Assembly (NCBI RefSeq): GCF_001667185.1
Contig: NZ_LZIC01000085.1
Coordinates: forward strand, 1-38,803
Source: Mycobacterium sp. 852002-50816_SCH5313054-b
Lineage (GTDB): Bacteria > Actinomycetota > Actinomycetes > Mycobacteriales > Mycobacteriaceae
DNA: 38,803 nucleotides
Reading direction: 5' to 3'
Each line of letters begins with the position of its first letter. Within the stretch, counting starts at the first letter, position 1. A program made the translations under genes and the position numbers. Positions 25,003 through 32,127 of the stretch are shown here, piece by piece. The notes under the pieces are model-generated. The model ran no database searches, was not told the origin of the DNA, and saw only the letters and a list, made by a program, of their open reading frames with translations.

Positions 25003-25021
25003 TTCGGCGCCCAACGTCGAC

Positions 25022-25056
25022 TTGTGGCGCGGAATCACGCCGATTTGGCGCCACAA
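25022..25056. terminator. Bidirectional hairpin between convergent genes
   Basis: TTGTGGCGC (25022-25030) and GCGCCACAA (25048-25056) are perfect inverted arms 17 bases apart, between the converging DUF3349 and ABC ATPase genes. A weaker outer AACGT/ACGTT pair extends it. Confidence 0.55.
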
Positions 25057-25068
25057 CCCCACGTTCGG

Positions 25069-26139
25069 CTAGGAAATTCGGCGGCCGTCTGGGCCGAAGA
25101 AGTGCAAGTGCCCCGGCTCGGGATGCAGGCGCACCCGGCTGCCCTTCTCCGGCGGGTGCCGCCCGTCGGCGCGCGCGACGACGGGCTGGCTGATCACCTT
25201 GCCCGAGCCGGTGATTCGACCGTACAGGTAGGCGTCGGCTCCGAGCTCCTCGACCACGTCGACCTCCATCTCCACGCCGAGGCCGCCCAGTTCGAAGTGC
25301 TCGGGGCGGACTCCGACCACGACCTCGGTTGCGGTGGCGGCCATCTCCCGCGGCAGCGCGATCGGCCAGTCCCCCAGCGACACCGCGGAGTCGACGATCG
25401 GCAGGGTGAACAGGTTCATCGCCGGCGACCCGATGAACCCCGCGACGAACACGTTGTCCGGGCTGCGGTAGAGCTCGCGGGGCGTCGCAAACTGTTGCAG
25501 CACGCCGTCGCACAGCACGGCGACCCGGTCCCCCATGGTCATCGCCTCCACCTGGTCGTGGGTGACGTAAACCGTTGTGGTTCCCAGCCGGCGCTGCAGC
25601 GCAGCGATCTGGTTGCGGGTCTGCACCCGCAACTTGGCGTCGAGATTGGACAGCGGCTCGTCCATCAGGAACACCCGCGGCCGGCGCACGATCGCGCGGC
25701 CCATCGCCACCCGCTGGCGCTGCCCGCCGGACAGGTCCTTGGGTTTGCGGTCCAGGTAGGGTTGCAGGTCAAGCAGTTTCGCCGCTGCCAGCACCTGGTC
25801 GCGGATCTCGGCCTTCGGTGTCTTGGCGATCTTCAGCGCGAAGCCCATGTTCTGCGCCACCGTCATGTGCGGGTAGAGCGCGTAATTCTGAAACACCATC
25901 GCGACGTCGCGATCCTTGGGATCGACGTTGGTGACGTCGCGGTCCCCGATCCGGATGCGCCCGGAATCCAGCGTCTCGAGACCGGCCACCATCCGCAGCG
26001 AGGTCGTCTTGCCGCATCCGGACGGCCCGACCAGAACGACGAACTCGCCGTCCCCGACGTCGAGGTCGAGGCCGTCCAGGGCGGGCCGATCCGACGCCGG
26101 GTAGCGCCGCGTCGCCCGCTCGAAACTCACCGAGGCCAT
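25069..26139 (-). CDS. Carbohydrate ABC importer ATPase (Rv2038c-like)
   Basis: A 356-residue MalK/UgpC-type ATPase. Walker A GPSGCGKTT (about 38-46), Q-loop FQNYALYP, signature LSGGQRQR, Walker B VFLMDEPLSNLD and H-loop YVTHDQ are all intact. The C-terminal third (about 240-356) is the TOBE regulatory region, including VGVRPEHFEL. It energises uptake through the two permeases encoded just upstream; two bases separate it from the first of these. The start at 26139 (MASVSFE) follows the permease stop directly. Gene order and sequence correspond to M. tuberculosis Rv2038c-Rv2041c, whose sugar substrate I cannot name from sequence. Confidence 0.93.
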   Translation of the reverse strand: MASVSFERATRRYPASDRPALDGLDLDVGDGEFVVLVGPSGCGKTTSLRMVAGLETLDSGRIRIGDRDVTNVDPKDRDVAMVFQNYALYPHMTVAQNMGFALKIAKTPKAEIRDQVLAAAKLLDLQPYLDRKPKDLSGGQRQRVAMGRAIVRRPRVFLMDEPLSNLDAKLRVQTRNQIAALQRRLGTTTVYVTHDQVEAMTMGDRVAVLCDGVLQQFATPRELYRSPDNVFVAGFIGSPAMNLFTLPIVDSAVSLGDWPIALPREMAATATEVVVGVRPEHFELGGLGVEMEVDVVEELGADAYLYGRITGSGKVISQPVVARADGRHPPEKGSRVRLHPEPGHLHFFGPDGRRIS

Positions 26140-26141
26140 GA

Positions 26142-26984
26142 CTATCCGTTCATTCCGGTGACGGCGATGCCGCGCACGAAGGAGCGCTGCGCGACAGCGT
26201 AGATGATGACGAGGGGCACCATGATCAGCATGGAGGCCGCCATGATCACCGGCCAGCGCGCGACGTATTCGCCCCGCAGCCGCACCAGGCCCAGCGTCAG
26301 GGTGGCGAGGCTGTCGCGCTGGAGCATCAGTAAGGGCCACAGGAAGTCGTTCCACACATTGACCCAGGTGAGCACCGCGAGCACCAGCACCGCCGGCCTG
26401 GCGTGCGGCAGCAGGATCCGCCAGTAGATCTGCCATGGCGAGCAGCCGTCCAGGATCGCCGCCTCCTCGAGATCGGTGGGCAGCGTTCGGAAGAACTGCC
26501 GCATCAGGTAGGTGCCGAACGCGCTGCCGAACAATCCCGGCACGATCATCGACCACGGCGTGTCCACCCAGCCCAGCGCGCGCATGAGGATGAACTGCGG
26601 GATCACCGTGACGGTCAGCGGCACCATCAGGGTGCCCAGGTACAACACGAAGAGCGTGTCGCGACCGCGAAACTGTAGCCGTGCGAACGCGTATCCGGCC
26701 AGGGAGCAGAAGAAGACCTGCCCGGCCGTGACGCACCCCGCGTACAGCACGGTGTTGAAGAACATGCGCCCGAACGGCATCAGCGAGAACACCTCGGTGT
26801 AGTTCGACCACTGCGGATGCGCCGGCAACAGCCTGGGCTCGGTCACCTCGCCTTCCCTTTTCAACGAGCCGGACACCGCCCAGGCGATCGGGAACAGCCA
26901 GCACCACGCGATCGCGAGCAGCGCGGTGTAGAGCACCACGGCCCGAAAAACGTTGCGCGTGAACACCCGCTCAGCCAAGGCCAC
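26142..26984 (-). CDS. Sugar ABC permease (Rv2039c-like, MalG type)
   Basis: A 280-residue inner-membrane permease of the MalG/UgpE family with six predicted membrane helices. The ATPase-contact EAA loop is visible as EAAILDGCSPWQIYWRILLP (about residues 188-207). The short C-terminus ends RGIAVTGMNG, typical for the family. Its start lies 14 bases inside the preceding permease gene, so translation is coupled. Confidence 0.93.
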   Translation of the reverse strand: MALAERVFTRNVFRAVVLYTALLAIAWCWLFPIAWAVSGSLKREGEVTEPRLLPAHPQWSNYTEVFSLMPFGRMFFNTVLYAGCVTAGQVFFCSLAGYAFARLQFRGRDTLFVLYLGTLMVPLTVTVIPQFILMRALGWVDTPWSMIVPGLFGSAFGTYLMRQFFRTLPTDLEEAAILDGCSPWQIYWRILLPHARPAVLVLAVLTWVNVWNDFLWPLLMLQRDSLATLTLGLVRLRGEYVARWPVIMAASMLIMVPLVIIYAVAQRSFVRGIAVTGMNG

Positions 26985-27906
26985 CGGACACCTCCAGGGA
27001 ACGCTGCCGGGTGAGGCGCAGCTGCACGACGGTCAACACGAGCAGGATCGCGAACATCACCCAGGCCAGCGCCGACGCGTAGCCGAACTCCAGGAAGGAG
27101 AAGGCGTGCTGGAACAGCATGATGCCCAGCACGTAGGTCGCGCTTTCCGGGCCGCCGTTCGCGCCGTTGAGGACGTAGACCATGTCAAACGCCTGGAACG
27201 CGTGGATGATCGAGATGACCACCACGAACGACATGGCCCCGCGGATGAGCGGCACCGTGATGAACGCGAACTGCCGGATCTCGCCCGCGCCGTCGATTTT
27301 GGCCGCCTCGTAGACGCTTTCGGGCACTCCCTGCATCGCGGCCAGCAAGATGACGGTGGCGAACGGCACGCTGCGCCACACGCTGACGACGCAGAGCGAG
27401 ACCATGGCCCAGTTGGGGTCCACCAGCCATGGGATCGGGCCGATGCCGACCCAGCCGAGCATGATGTTGAGCAGACCGTTGTCGGTGTTGAAGACGAACT
27501 GCCACACGACCGCCATCACCACCGACGAGATGGCCAGGGGCAAAAAGACGATGGTGCGAATGACGCCGATGCCCTTGACCTTCCGGTTCAGCAGCCCGGC
27601 TACGACGAGGCTGATGACGATGGTCGGCACCACCGTACCCAGCGTGAAGATCACCGTGTTGCGGATGGCGATGAGAAACAGCGGGTCGGAGGTGAACAGC
27701 TCGTGGAAGTTCTTCAGTCCCACGAACTTCGGCGGCCTGAACACGTCCCAGCTCTGAAAGCTCATGTACAGCGAGAACACCAGCGGGAAGATCATGAACA
27801 CCGCGACCGCCGCCAAGTTCGGCGCCACGAAAAGGCGACCGGCCCGCGCGCGCCGCCGCAAAGGACCGGATCCTTTGGCCTTCCTGCGGGTATCGGTCGA
27901 TGTCAT
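26971..27906 (-). CDS. Sugar ABC permease (Rv2040c-like, MalF type)
   Basis: A 311-residue permease of the MalF/UgpA family. A basic N-terminus (to about residue 22) precedes the first helix (LFVAPNLAAVAVFMIFPLVF), with six helices overall and an EAA loop reading YEAAKIDGAGEIRQFAFITVP. The start at 27906 overlaps the stop of the binding-protein gene as ATGA; longer upstream frame is inside that gene. It forms the heterodimeric channel with the MalG-type subunit. Confidence 0.93.
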   Translation of the reverse strand: MTSTDTRRKAKGSGPLRRRARAGRLFVAPNLAAVAVFMIFPLVFSLYMSFQSWDVFRPPKFVGLKNFHELFTSDPLFLIAIRNTVIFTLGTVVPTIVISLVVAGLLNRKVKGIGVIRTIVFLPLAISSVVMAVVWQFVFNTDNGLLNIMLGWVGIGPIPWLVDPNWAMVSLCVVSVWRSVPFATVILLAAMQGVPESVYEAAKIDGAGEIRQFAFITVPLIRGAMSFVVVISIIHAFQAFDMVYVLNGANGGPESATYVLGIMLFQHAFSFLEFGYASALAWVMFAILLVLTVVQLRLTRQRSLEVSGGLG

Positions 27907-29225
27907 GGATTGCGCAGCACCTCGTCGAGCGAGGGCGACAGCCCGGTCAACGACGTCGCCGGCCGGGATCCGCGCAGCACCGGGCCGAAGCTGCGGTCCA
28001 TCAGGGCGACGATCTTTTCCCATGCCGGGGTGACCGGCATTCCATCCGAATGGGCCGGCCCCTGGGTGAGCACGGCGAGGTTGCCGATCCTGTGGTGCGA
28101 TTCGGCGAAGCCGGCCGAGTTGAGCGCGGAGCGCAGCACCGGCACGAAGAGGGTGGATTCACCGGTCAGCGCCTGGCCGACGGGGCCGGTCGCGAACTTC
28201 ACGAATTCCCATGCCTGCTCCTTGCGTTGACTGCTCGCTGAGATGGCCAGGCCGGTGGAACCGATGTTGGAGCGGGCGGGCTGTCCCTGCCGGCGCGGCC
28301 CCACCGGCAATGGGGCGACATCGAAATCGAGGTCCTCGGCGCGGATGAAGGTCTGGTAGCGCCAGTGGCCGCCCATCGCGATCCCCGCCTTGCCCGACGC
28401 GAACAGATCAGGCGTGGACATCGACTGCACCTCGGATGCGTCGGGCGCCACCCGGTGTTTGTTGGACAGGTCGGCGTAGAATTGGACCGCCTCGATGAAG
28501 GCGTCGTCGCCGAAATTGAAGTGGGTCGGGTTGGTCAGCGGGGTGGCCCACGGCACCCCGTTGTTCATGGCGAACAACCCGGCCGAGTAGTACGAGAACC
28601 ACAAGTTGACGAAACCCCACTGCGTGGTTCGCCCGGATCCGTCGCGCTTGGTGAGAGCCTTGGCGGTTTCCAGGAACTCGGTGAAGCTCCACGGCCGCTC
28701 CCACGTGCTGGGCGGCGGCGGCAGCCCGGCCTCGGCGAACAGCCGCTTGTTGTAGAACAGGTAGTTGCCCGACCACTGTTCCGGGAACGCGTATTGGCCG
28801 CCGTTGAATGCGAAGGTGTCATACAGCGAGGGGATGCTGTCCGATCTCAGTTCCGCCGCGAAGCCCGCGTCGTGCGCGAGCATGGTGTTGAGGTCCAGCA
28901 ACACCCCCCGGTCGGCCAGTTCGGCGTAGGTCAATTCCCACGCCATCAGCACGTCCGGGCACTTGCCGCCGGCGCAAAACGTCGATAGCTGCTGCATCAC
29001 GCCCGGCGCCGACAACACCGCGCGAACCTTGATGTCGGGGTGTTGGCGCTGGAATTCCTCGACGATGCGCACCCTGCGATCCCGCTCGTCGGGATTGGCG
29101 GCAAAAAAGAAGGTCAACGCGTCATCGTCCGGAGCGCAGCCGGCCGCCCATGGTGCCAGCGACGCCGCGGTGAGCGCGCCCGCGCCCCGCAGCAGGCTTC
29201 GTCGCCCGAACGGCTTATCGAGCAT
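27903..29225 (-). CDS. Sugar-binding lipoprotein of ABC importer (Rv2041c-like)
   Basis: A 440-residue family 1 solute-binding protein. The signal carries a twin-arginine pair (GRRSLLRG, Arg8-Arg9), a hydrophobic run and a lipobox AAGC with Cys30, so it is predicted to be exported folded by Tat and lipid-anchored. The mature part has the usual family features: an N-terminal ITFFFAANPDERD-like strand, IVEEFQRQHPDIKV, and a C-terminal helical lobe with WEFVKFATG. The start is ATG 29225 with GGGAG five bases upstream; it lies 11 bases inside the sigma-factor gene. It delivers sugar to the two permeases. Confidence 0.92.
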   Translation of the reverse strand: MLDKPFGRRSLLRGAGALTAASLAPWAAGCAPDDDALTFFFAANPDERDRRVRIVEEFQRQHPDIKVRAVLSAPGVMQQLSTFCAGGKCPDVLMAWELTYAELADRGVLLDLNTMLAHDAGFAAELRSDSIPSLYDTFAFNGGQYAFPEQWSGNYLFYNKRLFAEAGLPPPPSTWERPWSFTEFLETAKALTKRDGSGRTTQWGFVNLWFSYYSAGLFAMNNGVPWATPLTNPTHFNFGDDAFIEAVQFYADLSNKHRVAPDASEVQSMSTPDLFASGKAGIAMGGHWRYQTFIRAEDLDFDVAPLPVGPRRQGQPARSNIGSTGLAISASSQRKEQAWEFVKFATGPVGQALTGESTLFVPVLRSALNSAGFAESHHRIGNLAVLTQGPAHSDGMPVTPAWEKIVALMDRSFGPVLRGSRPATSLTGLSPSLDEVLRNP

Positions 29226-30138
29226 GGCGCTCCCGATGGTGCCCGGCGGCCGGCAGCGCGAGTACCGCGTGGCGCAACCGGTCGCGATCGCCGGTGATAT
29301 CGATGGTGTGGATGCGGTTGTCAGCCCCGAAGCCGAGCCGCAACATGGCCTGCGCCCGCCCGCGGGGCGCGAGCACGACGCCCGGGACACCGTCGATGAG
29401 CAGCACCACGCCGGCCCGCGCGCGCCGGGCGAAGCGGCGGGTCTCCTCGGCGACCTCCCTGGCGCCGCGGACCTCGGTCGGCACGTCCGCCGGGACCAGC
29501 GCCGGGTCGACCCGGCGCAGGACGTCGGGCGCCAGCAACTCGAGCAGGGTGGCGATGTCGCCGCCCCGGGACGCCGCCAGAAAGGCTTCCACGATCTCGA
29601 GATGCGCGGCCGCGCGAGCGGGTTCGACGGCCGGACCGGCGTGCAATCGCCCGCGCGCCCGGCTCGCGAGCTTCTTGGCGGCCGCCGGCGACCGGTCCAG
29701 CAGGCCGGCGATGGTCTCGAAGGGCATCGCGAACACGTCGTGCAATACGAAAGCGACGCGCTGGGCGGGTGACAGCCGATCGAGCACGACCAGCAGCGCG
29801 TTGCTGACCGAGTCCGCCAGCAGCGCGGCCTCGTCCGCGGGGGCCGAAGCGGTTCCGGCGAGGCGGTCGAGTTCGTCGGCGTCGGCGAGCGGTTGCTCGG
29901 CGCGCCGCTTGCGCGCACGGAGTTGGTCGAACGCCTCATGGGCGGTGATTGTCGTGAACCAGCCGGTCAGGTTGTCGATCTCCGCGAACGCCGAACGGCT
30001 GGCCTTCAGCCACGCCGACTGCACGGCGTCGTCGGCGTCGGCCACCGAGCCGAGCAGCCCAAACGCGACCGACCTCAGCTGTCGCCGGTCCGCGTCGAAC
30101 CGTTGCGCGAGATCCACAAGATTTCTTGGTGCGCTCAT
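29215..30138 (-). CDS. ECF sigma factor with SnoaL-like C-terminal domain (SigJ/ECF41-like)
   Basis: A 307-residue sigma factor. Region 2 is at about residues 10-80 (FGLLGSVADADDAVQSAWLKASRS, then NLTGWFTTITAHEAFDQLRARKRR in outline). Region 4 is at about 115-165 (LDRLSPAQRVAFVLHDVFAMPFETIAGLLDRSPAAAKKLASRARGRL). A SnoaL-like domain follows (about 180-300), which in ECF41 proteins controls activity. The WLPEP motif that ECF41 members carry between regions 2 and 4 is not present, so it may belong to a sister group. Its end overlaps the sugar-binding lipoprotein gene by 11 bases, an arrangement not found beside Rv2041c in M. tuberculosis. A matching promoter is in front of the divergent DoxX gene. 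Confidence 0.88.
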   Translation of the reverse strand: MSAPRNLVDLAQRFDADRRQLRSVAFGLLGSVADADDAVQSAWLKASRSAFAEIDNLTGWFTTITAHEAFDQLRARKRRAEQPLADADELDRLAGTASAPADEAALLADSVSNALLVVLDRLSPAQRVAFVLHDVFAMPFETIAGLLDRSPAAAKKLASRARGRLHAGPAVEPARAAAHLEIVEAFLAASRGGDIATLLELLAPDVLRRVDPALVPADVPTEVRGAREVAEETRRFARRARAGVVLLIDGVPGVVLAPRGRAQAMLRLGFGADNRIHTIDITGDRDRLRHAVLALPAAGHHRERHAR

Positions 30139-30139
30139 G

Positions 30140-30166
30140 GGTCACCTTTCCGGCGCGGGAGTCGTC
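30140..30166 (+). promoter_or_regulatory. ECF41-like promoter for the DoxX gene
   Basis: GGTCACC (30140-30146), a 16-base spacer and CGTC (30163-30166) resemble the reported ECF41 promoter TGTCACA-N16-CGTC at 5 of 7 and 4 of 4 positions. It begins two bases upstream of the divergent sigma-factor start, so expression of the two genes is probably linked. The predicted start of transcription is near 30173. Confidence 0.45.
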
Positions 30167-30218
30167 AAGAAGATGAACGCATCCATCGAACTCTCTGTCG
30201 CAAAGGAGACCAGCACCA

Positions 30219-30302
30219 TGACCCTACCGATTGTGCGCCGCAGCGTGCTCCGCGGCCATTCGGCTCGCCGCTGCGGAAACAGCTGTAGGACAAGGGATTG
30301 AC
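30219..30302 (+). CDS. 27-residue leader ORF before the DoxX gene
   Basis: ATG 30219 has a strong AAAGGAG nine bases upstream (30203-30209), better than the site of the gene that follows. The frame encodes 27 residues, Arg-rich with a CGNSC motif near the end (RRCGNSC), and stops at TGA 30300-30302, four bases before the DoxX ATG at 30307. It could be a regulatory leader peptide, a small functional protein or a remnant. No family is recognised. Confidence 0.4.
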
Positions 30303-30306
30303 TCAG

Positions 30307-30657
30307 ATGCATACCGCTTACGTCCTCATCACGCTGACAACCGCCGTCGTCACGGCCGGAATCGCCGTGGCCGACCTCGTTCCCGCCGGGTTCGTCCTGG
30401 CGAACTCGGCCGAGGTCGGGGTGCCCCGCTCGTGGTTGGCGCCACTGGCGGCGGCGAAGCTGGCCGGGGCCGCCGGGCTGGTGGTGGGGCTACTGGGCCT
30501 GCCGGCACTGGGCATCGCGGCCGCCGTCGGGCTGGTCCTGTTCTTCATCGGCGCGGTCATCGCGCACCTGCGGGCCCACGTCCTCTACAACATCGCGTTT
30601 CCCGGCGCCTACCTGTGCCTGTCCGCGGCGACGCTGGCCCTGATGATCGCGCGCTGA
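30307..30657 (+). CDS. DoxX-like membrane protein
   Basis: A 116-residue protein with four predicted membrane helices (AYVLITLTTAVVTAGIAVADL, WLAPLAAAKLAGAAGLVVGLL in outline, LGIAAAVGLVLFFIGAVIAHL, and a C-terminal AYLCLSAATLALMIAR), as in the DoxX-like family. Genes of this family are frequent targets and neighbours of ECF41-type sigma factors. ATG 30307 with GGGA nine bases upstream is preferred to a TTG at 30298. Its role is unknown; some DoxX proteins take part in oxidative-stress responses with membrane-bound partners. It converges on the Rv2042c-like gene, 12 bases away. Confidence 0.8.
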   Translation: MHTAYVLITLTTAVVTAGIAVADLVPAGFVLANSAEVGVPRSWLAPLAAAKLAGAAGLVVGLLGLPALGIAAAVGLVLFFIGAVIAHLRAHVLYNIAFPGAYLCLSAATLALMIAR

Positions 30658-30669
30658 GCTCGGCCACGG

Positions 30670-31470
30670 TCAGGCCGGAAAGTAACGGATCCGGTTGATC
30701 GCGTTGCCCGGCCACGCCGCATCGACGAACACGATCCCGCGGCCGTGGGCCGCGTTGACCGAAACCGCGACCGTGGAACCGGCGGCGATCACCTTGGTCC
30801 AGTTGGCCCCGCCGAGTTGCTCGACGAGCTCGCCGATGTCGAGCGGGTCGTCGTCACCCAAAGTTGTTGGGGCACTGGGGGCTAACGCACGCACGGCCGC
30901 GGACGTGTCTTTGCGCGCGACGGCGCCGAGGAACGTCTCCGCCAGCCTCTTGTGCCGGGCACCGGCCCGGCGAAAACCGGCCATGAAGCCGGCGGTCCCC
31001 CGCAACCCCTGGTTGGCCAGCAGGCCCCGCGACAGCTGCACGGCGGGTGACGCCGCACGCGGCCCGGTTCGCAGGAACTGCAGCATCATCGCCGGCAACT
31101 CCCAGTAGGCGCGCAATCTGGCTATCTTCCAGCTGCCGTTGGCTTCTCGGAGGTCGTAGCGCAGCAGCGCCGGAATGTACATCGTCACGGCCGGACCCAT
31201 CGACACCTCGAGCTCGAGGTCGCGCAGAACGGTTGTGCCGAACACGATGTCGAGGTCGCGATGAAACGTGATGTCACGCGGACCGATGAAGGTGTCGTAG
31301 AACCGGCCGAGCTGGGGGTGCCCCCGGTGCGGCCGGGATCCCACCGGGTCTTCGATGCGGCCGTCGGGGGTGAACAGCCCGACCCACCCGGCGCGGTCGT
31401 GCGCGGCGGCGGCCTGCGGTGAGCGCTCCACCGCGACGAGCAGATGCTCCCGATCCAGCGGCACCACCAT
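30670..31470 (-). CDS. Rv2042c-like conserved protein with NTF2/SnoaL-like domain
   Basis: A 266-residue protein directly downstream of pncA; the pncA TGA and this ATG share one base (TGATG). Residues about 1-135 look like an NTF2/SnoaL-like domain (ERSPQAAAAHDRAGWVGLFTPDGRIEDPVGS in outline, then RYDLREANGSWKIARLRAYWE). The C-terminal half holds a second region (about 180-266) that again resembles the fold (AETFLGAVARKDTSAAVRAL, NRIRYFPA), so it may be a tandem NTF2 protein. The same gene order, pncA then this gene, is known in M. tuberculosis (Rv2043c-Rv2042c). Function unknown. Confidence 0.87.
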   Translation of the reverse strand: MVVPLDREHLLVAVERSPQAAAAHDRAGWVGLFTPDGRIEDPVGSRPHRGHPQLGRFYDTFIGPRDITFHRDLDIVFGTTVLRDLELEVSMGPAVTMYIPALLRYDLREANGSWKIARLRAYWELPAMMLQFLRTGPRAASPAVQLSRGLLANQGLRGTAGFMAGFRRAGARHKRLAETFLGAVARKDTSAAVRALAPSAPTTLGDDDPLDIGELVEQLGGANWTKVIAAGSTVAVSVNAAHGRGIVFVDAAWPGNAINRIRYFPA

Positions 31471-32030
31471 CAGCGTCCGCCCACCAGCTCGACGCCGACG
31501 GTTCTCATCTCCTCCAACGCTGCCGCGGCCGAGTCGGCCGCCACCGCCGCCGTCAGATCCAGCAGCACCCTGGTGGTCAGGCCGGCCCGGGCCGCGTCCC
31601 CGGCCGTCCGCCGGACGCAGTGGTCGGTGGCGATCCCGACGACGTCGACCTGGTCGACCCCGCGCCGCCGCAACCACTCGAGCAGCGGGGTGCCGCTTTC
31701 GTCGGAGCCTTCGAAGCCGCTGTAGGCCGCGCCCGAGGCGCCCTTGCGGAAGACGGCCTCGATCGGACCGGTGTCGAGGCCGGGATGAAATTCCGCACCG
31801 GCGCTGCCCGCGACGCAGTGCGGCGGCCACGACGACAAAAAATCGGGGCGCTCGGAGAAGTGATCACCCGGGTCGACGTGGCAGTCCGCGGTCGCCACGA
31901 CATGGTCGTAACCGGGCTCGCCGGCCAGGTAGTCGTTGATGGCGGAGGCCACCTGCGCGCCGCCGCGAACCGGCACGGAGCCGCCCTCGCAGAAGTCGTT
32001 CTGCACGTCGACGATGACCAACGCTCGCAC
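31470..32030 (-). CDS. pncA: Nicotinamidase/pyrazinamidase PncA
   Basis: A 186-residue cytoplasmic amidase that converts nicotinamide to nicotinate in NAD recycling and activates pyrazinamide. The length equals that of M. tuberculosis PncA and all key residues are at identical numbers: catalytic Asp8, Lys96 and Cys138, and iron ligands Asp49, His51, His57 and His71. His57 is present (M. bovis has Asp here). Position 48, Lys in M. tuberculosis as I recall it, is Ala, and 50 is Cys. The start here is GTG 32030. It is followed without a gap by the Rv2042c-like gene, and 97 bases separate it from the divergent DoxX gene. Confidence 0.97.
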   Translation of the reverse strand: MRALVIVDVQNDFCEGGSVPVRGGAQVASAINDYLAGEPGYDHVVATADCHVDPGDHFSERPDFLSSWPPHCVAGSAGAEFHPGLDTGPIEAVFRKGASGAAYSGFEGSDESGTPLLEWLRRRGVDQVDVVGIATDHCVRRTAGDAARAGLTTRVLLDLTAAVAADSAAAALEEMRTVGVELVGGR

Positions 32031-32127
32031 GGGTCCACCCTAGCCGCGGCGGCCCACTAGCTGGGCGTTCAGCCGGACCCGCGTGGGGCACGGTTTGTTT
32101 GGCGGTCGGTCGGGTAACCCAGCTGCC

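Noticed and set aside
26953..28230. 425-codon plus-strand frame opposite the ABC permeases
   Set aside because: It is His/Asp/Arg-rich and antisense to two permeases with full EAA motifs.
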